From Stentor coeruleus (Eukaryota; Ciliophora; Heterotrichea; Heterotrichida; Stentoridae): a DNA stretch of 64,000 bases. Shown here piece after piece: positions 1 to 9,217 of the stretch. The stretch spans positions 1 through 64,000 of the forward strand of contig MPUH01000137.1 in NCBI GenBank assembly GCA_001970955.1. The letters are read 5' to 3'. The notes below the pieces were generated by a model. It had not been told where the DNA came from, made no database searches, and saw only the letters and a program-made list of their open reading frames with translations. Every line of letters starts with the position of its first letter. Positions within the stretch are counted from its first letter, which is position 1. Made by a program: the position numbers and the translations under genes.

Positions 1-792
1 TTTCTACTAAAGTAAGTTTGTAGTAAATGTCTATTAGAAAATTAACTTAAATTAGGTTTTTGATTGAATTTTATGATTTGATGATTTAAATTTTATTGGG
101 AAATTTGTGATAAAATATTGATAATTAGCCTAAGATTTTTAGATAATATTGCAATTAGATATAGAATTATAGTTTAAATGATGCATTGTGTTATGAGATT
201 TAGGAATATTATTAGGTTTTTATATTGAAATATTTGGAAAATGACATTTTGATTTGGTTTATAAGAAAATATTGCCATTTTCAAACTTAGACCTAATACT
301 TTTTCAATTTACAGAAGGATGATGATTTTTTTGTGATTTTATGAATTTAAAATCACAAGATAATATCATTATAGAAACAAAATCTAAATATTACAATTTT
401 GTAAAATATAAACATCAACTCTAATTCCTTTTTTTAAATAATCATTATAACATAACCTATCCTCAACATCTCTTAATCTCTCCTTATCTTCTTCTCTTAC
501 ACATCCTCCAACAATAATTTATCATCCTAACTCCAGCATCATCTCAAACCACAAAAAGCAAAAACCTAAATCTCAGCTTCAAACATATCAGTTTCATCTT
601 TAACCTAACTTCCCATAATATCATAAAAAATGCTAAATCATTCTTTCATCAAAATTCACAAAAAAGCTTCATATTTCCCAAAATTTTATCTTCCCAATCC
701 AAAACTTATCATACCTTCTTCCTCAACCTCATAATTTCATTATTATGTCTTAATTATTCTAATTATAATAATATTTACAATCACTCAGATTA
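1..792. other. AT-rich gene-free stretch
   Basis: No open frame with coding character is visible on either strand. From about 420 onward the + strand is rich in C and poor in G, which is typical in this window of the 3' flank of a minus-strand gene; it fits the gene ending at 793. The first 300 bases are instead G over C. Confidence 0.5.
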
Positions 793-1236
793 TTAAAAAA
801 GAACCCTACTGAGTGCATCAGATTTTGGTGAGCTACAAGTCGAGTCAAATTTCCTAAGTGAACTATTTTTCCTTGAATTCGATAAGTTTCCAGTTGAAGT
901 TTTTTTCCTTCTAACAACTTTAGTCCTTTTTTCATCAGGTGTGTTTATATTTGTTTCAAAACATGATTTTTTTATACCTTTTTTACTTCGAATACTGAAG
1001 AGTTTTTTCACATATTCCCTTTCAACTGAGACTAAAGTTTCAAATATATCTTCTTGAGGATCTTTTGGTCTTAGGCTTACTTTAGCTTTTTTCACACTTG
1101 CAGAGAAAATTTTTAAGATTACGGAATCTTTTAGTTTAAGTTTTGATGGATGAATGCTTTTTGAAGATTCTTGGGTATAAGCGTTTTTGATGTTGAAAGG
1201 CTTTTTACTTATACAGGCAGGAGAGGCTTTGGACAT
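793..1236 (-). CDS. hypothetical basic Ser/Lys-rich protein, 147 aa
   Basis: I do not recognise this protein. It opens with ATG at 1236 and ends at a TAA at 793. It is rich in Lys and Ser throughout. A central stretch around residues 58-85 could be helical (ETLVSVEREYVKKLFSIRSK). The last 45 residues are Ser-rich with RKNSSLRKFDS, which resembles basophilic kinase target sites. No signal peptide or membrane segment is seen. It is probably a disordered lineage-specific protein. The gene call rests on frame openness, codon character and C-rich flanks in the usual place, not on homology. Confidence 0.6.
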   Translation of the reverse strand: MSKASPACISKKPFNIKNAYTQESSKSIHPSKLKLKDSVILKIFSASVKKAKVSLRPKDPQEDIFETLVSVEREYVKKLFSIRSKKGIKKSCFETNINTPDEKRTKVVRRKKTSTGNLSNSRKNSSLRKFDSTCSSPKSDALSRVLF

Positions 1237-1905
1237 TTTTTGAATATTTATGCTGTATAAATAACATAGTTTTGTAAAGATGAAATTCAGAGTTGAATGC
1301 GTTTTTTGAAAAGGTTGAAAGTTTGAGTTTTATGGTAAAGGGAATGTATGTGGGGATAATACTTTTAAGATGCAGATGATTTTAAGAAAAAAATTGAAGT
1401 ACTTTGATTAGATTTTTTTTTTTTTTCGAAGAATTTAGAGTTGGCTGCAATAGTTATATTTATTTGAATGCTTCAGTGAGGAGGAATTATTTTTTGTATT
1501 TAAATATAATTTTCTTAAAAAATGATTGAACCATACAGAGTTTAAGAATAAAATTTTTACTTAAATATAAATGTTTGCCATACTTGAAAAAGATAAATAT
1601 AAATTCAAGTTTATACATTTCACTAATCTGTAAGGTAAATAAATATTAAACAAGTCTATATTCTAATTTATTAGTAATCATAATAATATCATCTTGCACA
1701 CTTATAATTATTTACATCATAAAAATGTATAAAATGTGAATTTTGTTTAATATTTATACATACTTAATAAAGAATCTTATAAAATTACAAGCACTTTATT
1801 GTAAAATACCTAATTATACAGTATCTTTCTTTGTGGGATTATGGCCAAAACTATATTTAACAGCACTTNGAGCACCCAATACCTAATTATACAGTATCTT
1901 TCTTT
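1237..1905. other. intergenic stretch with assembly join
   Basis: AT-rich and gene-free apart from the join at 1869. About 60 bases before the N (from 1809) recur after it (from 1881), so part of this stretch is probably duplicated by assembly and not in the genome. Confidence 0.5.
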
Positions 1906-1940
1906 GTGGGATTATGGCCAAAACTATATTTAACAGCACT
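1809..1940. repeat. near-duplicate flanks of a single N at 1869 (assembly join)
   Basis: The roughly 60 bases from acctaattatacagtatct to taacagcactt occur at 1809-1868 and again at 1881-1940, with one N and about 11 bases between them. This is what unmerged overlapping contig ends look like. Any reading frame crossing this point should be treated as unresolved. Confidence 0.75.
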
Positions 1941-2175
1941 TACAAGTTCTATAATCCCTAAAGCAATCAACTCATCATCAATAAATCAGTTATTACATGA
2001 GAAAGAGACAAATACTATTTTTTCAATAACTAAAACAGCAACAAGTAAACATCTCTCAACCAAAAGACGAGCACTTCATAGTCTGTCTAAAAATCTCTCT
2101 CACAAAACAACAAAAACTCTTGGGTTCAATCGAAAAATCCCAAAAACATTAAGAAACCGATATAGAAAACGGTAA
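1906..2175 (+). CDS. doubtful basic ORF, 89 aa, no ATG
   Basis: An open frame runs from the assembly join to a TAA at 2175. The protein is basic and rich in Ser/Thr, ending in KIPKTLRNRYRKR. The frame contains no ATG; it begins with GTG at 1906 only by convention and stays open upstream to the N at 1869. It may be the 3' part of a gene whose start was lost or scrambled at the join, or a chance frame. No family is recognised. Confidence 0.25.
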   Translation: MGLWPKLYLTALTSSIIPKAINSSSINQLLHEKETNTIFSITKTATSKHLSTKRRALHSLSKNLSHKTTKTLGFNRKIPKTLRNRYRKR

Positions 2176-2524
2176 ATTATTATAGAAATACAAAAAAAAA
2201 CTACAACATCACAACTTAAGAGATAAAAAATCCCCTTTTATTCTTACAATAATTATTCGACTTGGAATTAATAATTGCATATCTAATATGATTTTACACA
2301 ATAATCATTATATTCTTCTGAAAAGGTTCATGATTTTTAAAAAGGGTACTGTTACAGTTGAATAATTGGCTTGATAATAAGTAATTAGGTTAAATATTTT
2401 TACTTATTTAAGTGTTTATGGGTTTTATAAAGAAAATATAAACTTTTAGGGATAAAATATTAAAAGATCACAAATTTCAAAATTTAAATTAAGTTAATCG
2501 GAATGATATTAATAACAGTTAGTT
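2176..2524. other. intergenic stretch
   Basis: Low-complexity AT-rich sequence between the doubtful ORF and the next plus-strand gene. I see nothing in it. Its second half is G over C on the + strand, unlike the C-rich 5' flanks of most plus-strand genes here. Confidence 0.4.
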
Positions 2525-3640
2525 ATGTCTGAATATAAAGACCTTAGAAATTGTGTGAAAATTGAAGGAGGGAAGATGAATTTGATTGGGAAACCGAAAG
2601 AAAGACTTTTACAACAATTGAGTAGTACAATCTTCTCGCCACAGACTGTACCTTTTGAATTTAGTTTTAGGCCTAGAAAGCGAATTGTTAGGGATAATTC
2701 AAAAGAAAGTGTTTCGCATGGGATTAAAAGAGTTAATACACCAACAAGTATTATGCTCCGACCTATGGACCACTCGCCTGAAGATTTCTTCGGACCCCTC
2801 TGTCATTGCCCAAACCCCAAAACCACAAAAAACCTAAACTTCTCTGCCAGCAAGGAAAATCTCGAAAGCAACGAAAAATCTTATAAAAAACCCATAAATC
2901 ATCCCCCTGTATTACAGCCAAAAAATGGCCCCTACAAGAAATCCTTTCAAAAATCTCCAAACACAAATAAAACCCTCAAAATTCTCCAAAACGACTCAAA
3001 ACTCAGAACTTCAACTCCAAACATTTACCCAAAACCCCAAGACCCCTGCATACAAGAAATTGAAATCAAAGGACTCAAACCAAATGACGATGAATTATCA
3101 ATTAAAAAAATGTGCCAAGGCCTTCACATAATAAATATTTCTCCAAATTTCGACAACATGACGGGAAACTGTTCTGGAACAGCAAATTTAAAGCTCAGAA
3201 CTCATGCAAAAACCCCTGATATCGAAAAAATCAAAGCTAACTTTATAGAAAAAGGTCTAAAAGCAACAAGTATAACCCCTTCATGTGGGAAAAAAAATAA
3301 TTATCTCATGACTCAAGTGGACTTTCTAAACTCTTCATTACAAAAAGAAGAAAAAAGGCTTACTGGGAATAATTTGACTAGTACTGAAAGAAAAAGATTA
3401 TTTTTAGGAACTAGTGATGATCTTTTTGGTAACTCACAAGGTACAGGCAAATGGGATGGACTTATAACTGATAGTTCAACAATTAAAGAAGTGAGGAAAG
3501 TCACAGAAAATCTAAGGAAATGGGACAGTTTTAGAACTTTACATACAAAAAGCCCAATTTATTTGACAAAAAAATCTATTGGAGGGTATTCAAGACCAAC
3601 TATATCTTCAAGGAAAAAAGATATATCATATAAAGATTAA
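2525..3640 (+). CDS. hypothetical disordered protein, 371 aa
   Basis: No family recognised. The frame begins with ATG at 2525 (MSEYKDLRNCVKIEGG) and ends in TAA. The protein is rich in Lys, Ser, Asn and Pro, with many short Ser-Pro or Thr-Pro sites (NTPTSI, TSTPNI, KTPDIE, SITPS) that suit a proline-directed kinase substrate. There is no hydrophobic segment. The C-terminal 60 residues contain a short possible helix around KEVRKVTENLRKWDSF. Its stop lies 54 bp from the stop of the convergent coiled-coil gene. Codon usage shifts from G-rich at the start to C-rich in the middle and G-rich again at the end, a wave seen in several genes here. Confidence 0.7.
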   Translation: MSEYKDLRNCVKIEGGKMNLIGKPKERLLQQLSSTIFSPQTVPFEFSFRPRKRIVRDNSKESVSHGIKRVNTPTSIMLRPMDHSPEDFFGPLCHCPNPKTTKNLNFSASKENLESNEKSYKKPINHPPVLQPKNGPYKKSFQKSPNTNKTLKILQNDSKLRTSTPNIYPKPQDPCIQEIEIKGLKPNDDELSIKKMCQGLHIINISPNFDNMTGNCSGTANLKLRTHAKTPDIEKIKANFIEKGLKATSITPSCGKKNNYLMTQVDFLNSSLQKEEKRLTGNNLTSTERKRLFLGTSDDLFGNSQGTGKWDGLITDSSTIKEVRKVTENLRKWDSFRTLHTKSPIYLTKKSIGGYSRPTISSRKKDISYKD

Positions 3641-3694
3641 TCATAATTTTTTTTTCCTTATAAAGATAATATAAAAAAGTTTATTTTTTTTATA

Positions 3695-4891
3695 CTAATA
3701 GTTCATTAAATATACATCTAGTTTTTCACTAGGAGATTTCAATGAACTTTTTGATCTTGTATTAACTAAAGGTTTTGGGGTTTTATGATCATATGGATTT
3801 CTAATAATTTCTTCAGTTGAGTCAAGTGACTCTTCATTTTTATAGGTTTCGAATTCTCTTATAATCAATTTCATACATATTTCATGAAGATGGGATATGT
3901 AGATACTTATAAGATCTTGAGTCATATTTGGTCTGGATTCTTCAATGCTTTTGATTAAAGCTGATAATTGGTATCGAGCTTCATTAGCTTTGTCCATTAA
4001 AGAACTTTGGTCTATATAAAACTTACACCCTTGGGTTTTTTCTAGTTTTTTGATAAGGATTTTGTTAAGAGACTCAGTTTTTTTGTGTGAGTCTTGGAGG
4101 TTTAGGAAAAGTTTGTTAGTGCTTTCATAACGTTCTTTGAAAAAAGTAAAGCTTTCTTGGGTTTCTTGGTTTTTTTTCCTGTTGATTTCTTTTATAAGTT
4201 GGTCTTGAAAACGTTCAATTATCATTTTTTCATTCTGCATTGACTTTATTATCCCTGTCAGATTTTCTAATTGTCCTTCTAATACTGATACTCTTTTATT
4301 ATGATTCTCATCATAATAAGTACAATCAGCTGTTTGTGTACAACTAGCAAGTTTTTCCTTTTCTTTAGGTTTTCTATTTAAAAAGTCCAGATTTAGACGT
4401 AATTCTTGTAAGGCTAATGCTTTTCCCACATATAAATTTAAGTTCTCGTCGTTGATAATTTTTTTTGAATTTTTATCGATTTCCTGTTGGATTTTGGCCA
4501 TTTTTTCAGTTTTGCTATTTTTTCTATAAGCTGCAGTGCTTATAATGACCTTTTTAAGGCTTTCATTAATATGAGGAAATTTCGCCCGGAATGAGAGGTC
4601 TTCTAATAAAGTTAAAGCAGCATTTTCGTTGTCGTATGTGTAGAATTTGATGAAAATTTGGTTGATTCTTTCGGATATCTCATGGTCAAGGGAATCGAGG
4701 TCTTTGAAAGTGAAATTTTTACAAGCGGAAAAGGCGGGAGTGTTTAGGCTGAAGGAAATTGAGGCTGTTTCACAGATGTTAGAATGGCTTATTTGAGATA
4801 TTGAGCTTAGTTCTTCGTTACCATCGATAAGTTTCTTAACTTCTTCGGCCATTTGAGGATTGTTGTAAGGGTTGTATCTGTTTGAGTTCAT
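3695..4891 (-). CDS. coiled-coil protein, 398 aa
   Basis: Not recognised as a named family. The start is the ATG at 4891 (MNSNRYNPYNNPQMAEEVKK). Residues about 65-130 look like a small helical domain (DHEISERINQIFIKFYTYDN). Residues about 130-300 are a long charged coiled coil with heptad-like spacing (VSVLEGQLENLTGIIKSMQN, NLQDSHKKTESLNKILIKKL). The C-terminus is basic and Ser-rich. No membrane segment is seen. A structural or scaffold role at the cortex or cilium would be a guess from the coiled coil only. It is divergent from the WD40 gene, with 394 bp between start codons. Confidence 0.7.
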   Translation of the reverse strand: MNSNRYNPYNNPQMAEEVKKLIDGNEELSSISQISHSNICETASISFSLNTPAFSACKNFTFKDLDSLDHEISERINQIFIKFYTYDNENAALTLLEDLSFRAKFPHINESLKKVIISTAAYRKNSKTEKMAKIQQEIDKNSKKIINDENLNLYVGKALALQELRLNLDFLNRKPKEKEKLASCTQTADCTYYDENHNKRVSVLEGQLENLTGIIKSMQNEKMIIERFQDQLIKEINRKKNQETQESFTFFKERYESTNKLFLNLQDSHKKTESLNKILIKKLEKTQGCKFYIDQSSLMDKANEARYQLSALIKSIEESRPNMTQDLISIYISHLHEICMKLIIREFETYKNEESLDSTEEIIRNPYDHKTPKPLVNTRSKSSLKSPSEKLDVYLMNY

Positions 4892-5285
4892 TTTATTGTA
4901 AATTTTAGTAATGAATATGAGAATAAAAATTTTGAAATTTATTGAGAAATAAAAGAAAGGGTGTGGATATATTATGAGAATGGTAAAGTGATTAAGAGTA
5001 GCTTTTGTTTAAGGAGAATATTTTTTGTGATTTTTTAAAAAAAATCTAAACTAAAAATCAAAGTTATCCTTATACTAAACATAAAAGTTCAAAAAAAATC
5101 TCTTCTCACTATTCTTTCAACTTAATCTAAATTAATACAATCAAACCTAACTCAAATAAAATTTCTCTAAATTAAAATCTAAACCACAATCCAACATCCT
5201 CCTAAAAATCCTATAAAATCCTTGTATACCCATCCAACTCCAAAAATAAAAAATAAAATCTTTAACATATCACAATATCAATATA
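4892..5285. other. divergent intergenic region
   Basis: Shared 5' flank of two divergent genes. The left half is G-rich on the + strand (5' flank of the minus gene) and the right half is C-rich and nearly G-free (5' flank of the plus gene). The skew flips near 5040. No specific promoter motif could be picked out. Confidence 0.5.
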
Positions 5286-6218
5286 ATGGGTAATTGCTTT
5301 CCATTATTCAAACTAACACGTGCCAAATACCACGAGAACCTCGAAACTCCTTCACAAAAGCTCGAAACAATCCCTCTAGCCTCAGAAGATTTCATATCAT
5401 CCCTATCAATAATATCCGACAACATCTGGGTAATAGGTCAAGAAAACATAATAAGCCTCTACAATGACTATACAAATTCATCATTTTGGAAAAGTGAAGA
5501 ACGAGTACGTTGTTTATCTTCATGTCAATCTATTATAATCTCAGGGGGTAAATGTTTAGAACTCTTTTCCTTAGAAGGTAAAACTTTAGGTAAACTCTCA
5601 GGCCATGAAAGACCAGTAAACTCCATAGCAATCCAAGGTCAAAAAATCCTTTCAGGTAGCTCAGACTGGAGTTTACGTCTTTGGGATTTAGAAAAATCTT
5701 TAGAAATCACTAAAAATATCATAAGTTGGAATGTCATCACATCAATAAAATGGATTGATGAAAATACAGCTTTACAAGCTAGTGAAGATTTAAGACTTAG
5801 AATATGGGATACTCGGCAAAATAAACTTAATGATATATCAACAATGAATATTGGAGATAATTTTGCTACATGTTGTGATATTAAAGGACATGTTGCAATT
5901 ACTGGGCATAGAGGGTTTAGTGGAAATGGTTGTAATGTAAAACTTTGGGATTTAAGACAAAATTCTAATGTTCTTACGGCTACTGGACATGATATGCCAG
6001 TTGAAGCTGTAAGTTTTCTTGATAGAGGATTTTGTAGCTGTGGGAAAGATGGGAAGATTATTGTGTATAACACTGATGGACAAGTTGGAGAAATATGGGC
6101 ATATCCTGGAGCTAAACCATTTGTGACGATGGGAAAGTATAAAAATGGTATACTCACAGTTAGTATTGAACCGAAAATTATGTTTTTTTCGTTGAACCCT
6201 TTGGCTTTGAAGTTCTGA
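5286..6218 (+). CDS. WD40-repeat protein with N-terminal acylation motif, 310 aa
   Basis: A beta-propeller protein. Blades with WD-type endings are visible at about residues 107-134 (GHERPVNSIAI ending SLRLWDLEK), 150-176 (LRLRIWDTRQ), 195-224 (VKLWDLRQ) and 234-262. Weaker blades precede them. The N-terminus is MGNCFPLF: Gly2 with Cys4 is the usual pattern for N-myristoylation plus palmitoylation, so membrane attachment is likely. WD40 proteins are scaffolds; no enzymatic role can be read. The start is well supported because the Gly-Cys motif follows directly. It ends with TGA only 25 bp from the convergent gene's stop, so the 3' UTRs must be very short or overlap. Confidence 0.88.
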   Translation: MGNCFPLFKLTRAKYHENLETPSQKLETIPLASEDFISSLSIISDNIWVIGQENIISLYNDYTNSSFWKSEERVRCLSSCQSIIISGGKCLELFSLEGKTLGKLSGHERPVNSIAIQGQKILSGSSDWSLRLWDLEKSLEITKNIISWNVITSIKWIDENTALQASEDLRLRIWDTRQNKLNDISTMNIGDNFATCCDIKGHVAITGHRGFSGNGCNVKLWDLRQNSNVLTATGHDMPVEAVSFLDRGFCSCGKDGKIIVYNTDGQVGEIWAYPGAKPFVTMGKYKNGILTVSIEPKIMFFSLNPLALKF

Positions 6219-6243
6219 GGAAGCTTTTAATAATACATTTTTA

Positions 6244-6708
6244 TTATGATTTTTTGATTATGAAAATGTTGCTGCTTTGGGAATCTCTTGAACTTAATAT
6301 TGAGTTGTTACTGAAGGTTATCCCCAGATCTTTAGATTTTATGTTGGAAAGTACACTTTTGGCTTGAGGCTTGAAAGCTGAGGTTGATTGGAGAATTTTA
6401 GATTTTTTGCAGGAATGTAAATGGGGTTTAAGGCTTGGAAGGAGTTTTTTAGTGTTGGAAGGAGGGAGGTTTAATTGGAAGTTTTTGATTAAGGGACTTT
6501 CGAATTTTCTTATTAGATCAGAGTAGGAGCTGTGCTTGTTGAGGGGCTTGAAGTTAGGCGTGGCGTCGTCTTGAGGCGAAAAAAAGGCAAAGTTAGATCT
6601 CTTGTTTAGAGAAATCGGTGCCAGTCGCACTTTTTTTGGTTTATTGATTTCTTGTGCTAAATTTCTATCAAAGTCCTCAGGAAGTCCAATACATTTTTGT
6701 GGACGCAT
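6244..6708 (-). CDS. hypothetical basic protein, 154 aa
   Basis: The frame is open from 6831, but the likely start is the internal ATG at 6706-6708 (MRPQKCIGLPEDFDRNLAQE). The upstream 41 residues are hydrophobic and irregular, and they overlap the divergent gene's coding region. The protein is Lys- and Ser-rich with many Pro and Asn, probably disordered (LPPSNTKKLLPSLKPHLHSC). No domain is recognised. It is divergent from the SF-assemblin-like gene, with only 24 bp between the two chosen start codons. Confidence 0.6.
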   Translation of the reverse strand: MRPQKCIGLPEDFDRNLAQEINKPKKVRLAPISLNKRSNFAFFSPQDDATPNFKPLNKHSSYSDLIRKFESPLIKNFQLNLPPSNTKKLLPSLKPHLHSCKKSKILQSTSAFKPQAKSVLSNIKSKDLGITFSNNSILSSRDSQSSNIFIIKKS

Positions 6709-6732
6709 AATTATAATAATATTACGCACTCT

Positions 6733-7533
6733 ATGGATAATTACAAGGCGAATGTGACAGACAAAGTTATCAGAGTAACTGATGACAGAGATCGAAGAGA
6801 AGAAATGGATGAGCAAATGGTCCAGCTCCAAAACGATTATGAAGACATGGTTCGTTCTCGTGAGGAGTCAAAAAAACAGCTTGAAGCCAAACTCCAAGAC
6901 GTACATCGTAAAATCCAAGCCGCACGTGATTACGTTAATGCAGAAGGTAAAAGGGTTAAAGACATGCTTAAAGCTTTTCAGTCAAAATTCGAATATCAAA
7001 TCCAAGATTTTAGAAATTACCTTCTAACAACTATGGGAAAAGAAAGCCAAATAAGACAAGATCAAGATAAAGAAAATATGGCTCGAATTAATAGTCTTAT
7101 AGAAAGATTAAGACTAGAAAAAGAACAAAGAAAAATTGTTCTTGAAAGTTTAATTGGCCCAGTTAGAGAACATTTAGAGACTTTACAACAATTTTATGAT
7201 AGAGAAAAAACAGCGAGGATTGAAAGGGAAAAAATGATTTTAGAAAAATTAGATGATGCGGTTTTTAAACTGAAAACTGGACTTGATAAAGAGAAAACTG
7301 AGAGGATTATGCAATCAGGAGGGTTGAGGGATCAGGCGAAAAAAGATATGAGGACTCAAGATAAGAATTTAGAGAAGTCGCAACAGAGAGCTTTTGATGC
7401 TATGAAAGATTTGAGGAATGGTACTGAGATTGAATTAAACTCGAGACTGTCACAGCAAGATGAGATTGCGGATAGTTTGAGCAATTTTATGACTACTTTC
7501 CAAGATACGCTAAAGGTTATTGGCACTAGCTAG
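6733..7533 (+). CDS. SF-assemblin / beta-giardin-like fibre protein, 266 aa
   Basis: A protein that is almost entirely helical and rich in Glu, Lys, Arg and Gln with no Pro after the first residues. Repeating patterns such as KEQRKIVLESLIGPVREHLE and REKTARIEREKMILEKLDDA match the long segmented coiled coil of SF-assemblins, which build striated fibres tied to basal bodies. Length is close to the family's usual 270-300 aa. I chose the ATG at 6733 (MDNYKANVTDKVIRV) over the in-frame ATG at 6697, because the 12 extra residues are low-complexity and overlap the divergent gene. An ordinary coiled-coil protein cannot be excluded without an alignment. Confidence 0.65.
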   Translation: MDNYKANVTDKVIRVTDDRDRREEMDEQMVQLQNDYEDMVRSREESKKQLEAKLQDVHRKIQAARDYVNAEGKRVKDMLKAFQSKFEYQIQDFRNYLLTTMGKESQIRQDQDKENMARINSLIERLRLEKEQRKIVLESLIGPVREHLETLQQFYDREKTARIEREKMILEKLDDAVFKLKTGLDKEKTERIMQSGGLRDQAKKDMRTQDKNLEKSQQRAFDAMKDLRNGTEIELNSRLSQQDEIADSLSNFMTTFQDTLKVIGTS

Positions 7534-8281
7534 GTTTCTTAAGTATGTTTTAATTGAAAATAGAGTGAGATTAGGATTAGATAGATTTTTTATGAGGAGT
7601 AAGGAGGTTATTAAGATAGGCTGGCTGAGAGGATGGATTTTTTTAGATAGAATTTATTTGGTAAATTTNAGTGAGATTAGGATTAGATAGATTTTTTATG
7701 AGGAGTAAGGAGGTTATTATATTTTTTTATTTTAATGGAATTTAAGATAGGCTGGCTGAGAGGATGGATTTTTTTAGATAGAATTTATTTGGTAAATTTG
7801 AAAAAGGTATTGGTTTATAAATTTCATCTTAATTCTCAATGGTTTTATAGTTATCAAATCTTCAAAAAAGTTGTAAAAGGGTTCTTATTGATTAATCATA
7901 ATCTTGTTATTTATCAAAGAAAATAGACTTTTCATTATAAAATATTACCACTGAAAAAAATTAAACATGACTCAATATATTTACCCACTTTCAGTTATAA
8001 TGACATAAAATATATTCTTATCTTTTTACACTTATCTATCAACATCAGTATAAATTCATTTTAATACACTTTTTCATAATAAAATCAGTTATTTCAAACT
8101 AATATTTTTAATAATTTACAATCAGTCATAAGTAAAATATTATGTTATTAATCCTATAATATTCTTACATAAAAAATTGAAATCTATATATCATTATTAT
8201 TAAACCAATACATAAATTTCTATAAAATATTCATATAATTCTTGGAAAATACTATAACAATTAAATCCCTTATTATAATAA
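7534..8281. other. intergenic stretch with assembly join
   Basis: Contains the duplicated flanks of the N at 7669. A 63-aa plus-strand frame at 7735-7926 is low in coding character and lies on the duplicated copy; I do not accept it. The rest (7930-8281) is AT-rich, C over G, as expected before a plus-strand gene. Confidence 0.5.
7567..7800. repeat. near-duplicate flanks of a single N at 7669, differing by a 25-nt indel
   Basis: The block starting gtgagattaggattagatag occurs at about 7567-7668 and again at about 7671-7799. The second copy carries 25 extra bases (7719-7743, beginning atattttttta) after the shared ggaggttatt. Otherwise the copies match by eye. This looks like two unmerged versions of one locus: alleles, macronuclear variants or an assembly error. 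Confidence 0.7.
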
Positions 8282-8956
8282 ATGGAATTAATCAAAGATT
8301 TAGTAGAAGACCCTGTGATAAGTGATTATTTAAAATCTTTTAACGAACAACATCGAGCTGAAGCTCTCAGAAAAGCTATGCTTCTTGGAATCCTTTCAGT
8401 CAACTCAATGCAAAAGCATATCAAAAAAGAAAAAACTGAAAAACCTAAAATAAAGACAAAAGATATAACCCAAATCCCGAAAATAGCCAAAAAATGCCAA
8501 AACGCTTTAAAAAACTGTAGCCTAACCCTTAAAACAATAACCCAAAATCCTACAAAGCTTCAATTCTCACACAAAAAAAGCAAATCCTACCTTCCTTTCT
8601 ATCCAAAAATGCATAGCAAAAAAAAGCATCAAGACAATTCAACATCACAATTAAACATATATAAAACTGAAGTAAATAAACTAAAAAAAACAGAAAAACA
8701 GGTTTTGAGAAAAGAACAATCGACCAAAACTATAAAAAATGTTAAAATCATAGGGAAAAAAAGCCCAAAAAAAATAAAAATCACGAAATCAGATGAACAG
8801 AAAACAGAAAGAATTAAAGAATATGAAAAAACTAAAGCTAAAGAGACAAATAATGATGAAAGCTTGGTTTATAGCTCAGAATCTTTGATCAATGATCCAG
8901 TGAATGGGAATTGTCAGTATTTTACTTTCTCAAGTGAGTCTCCATCGATAAAATAA
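8282..8956 (+). CDS. hypothetical Lys-rich protein, 224 aa
   Basis: Unrecognised. The N-terminal 45 residues are the only folded-looking part (DPVISDYLKSFNEQHRAEAL, then AMLLGILSVN), plausibly two or three helices. From residue 45 to about 190 the protein is dominated by Lys, Thr and Ser and is likely disordered and nucleic-acid or microtubule binding in character. The last 30 residues turn acidic and Ser-rich (DESLVYSSESLINDPV). No signal peptide or membrane span. The gene is convergent with the next minus-strand gene, with 261 bp between stops. Confidence 0.65.
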   Translation: MELIKDLVEDPVISDYLKSFNEQHRAEALRKAMLLGILSVNSMQKHIKKEKTEKPKIKTKDITQIPKIAKKCQNALKNCSLTLKTITQNPTKLQFSHKKSKSYLPFYPKMHSKKKHQDNSTSQLNIYKTEVNKLKKTEKQVLRKEQSTKTIKNVKIIGKKSPKKIKITKSDEQKTERIKEYEKTKAKETNNDESLVYSSESLINDPVNGNCQYFTFSSESPSIK

Positions 8957-9217
8957 TTGTTTAGAGAATTAAGGAAATGAATAAATAAGTAGCTGATGAT
9001 ATATTAAAATGCATTAGTTCACAATTATTTTACAATACTTTGTCCAAGTTATAAACCTTATATTTTTTATTATAAGAACTTATAATATTTCAATTCATAT
9101 TATGTTAATCTTTTTATATTCTATCTCTATACATCATCAACAATAATTTCCTTTATTTTATTACACTCTTCTATAAAATCTCACAATTTTCATATTAATA
9201 TTTTACTATTATAAAAC

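Noticed and set aside
7735-7926. 63-aa plus-strand frame
   Set aside because: It lies on the duplicated side of an assembly join and has no coding character.
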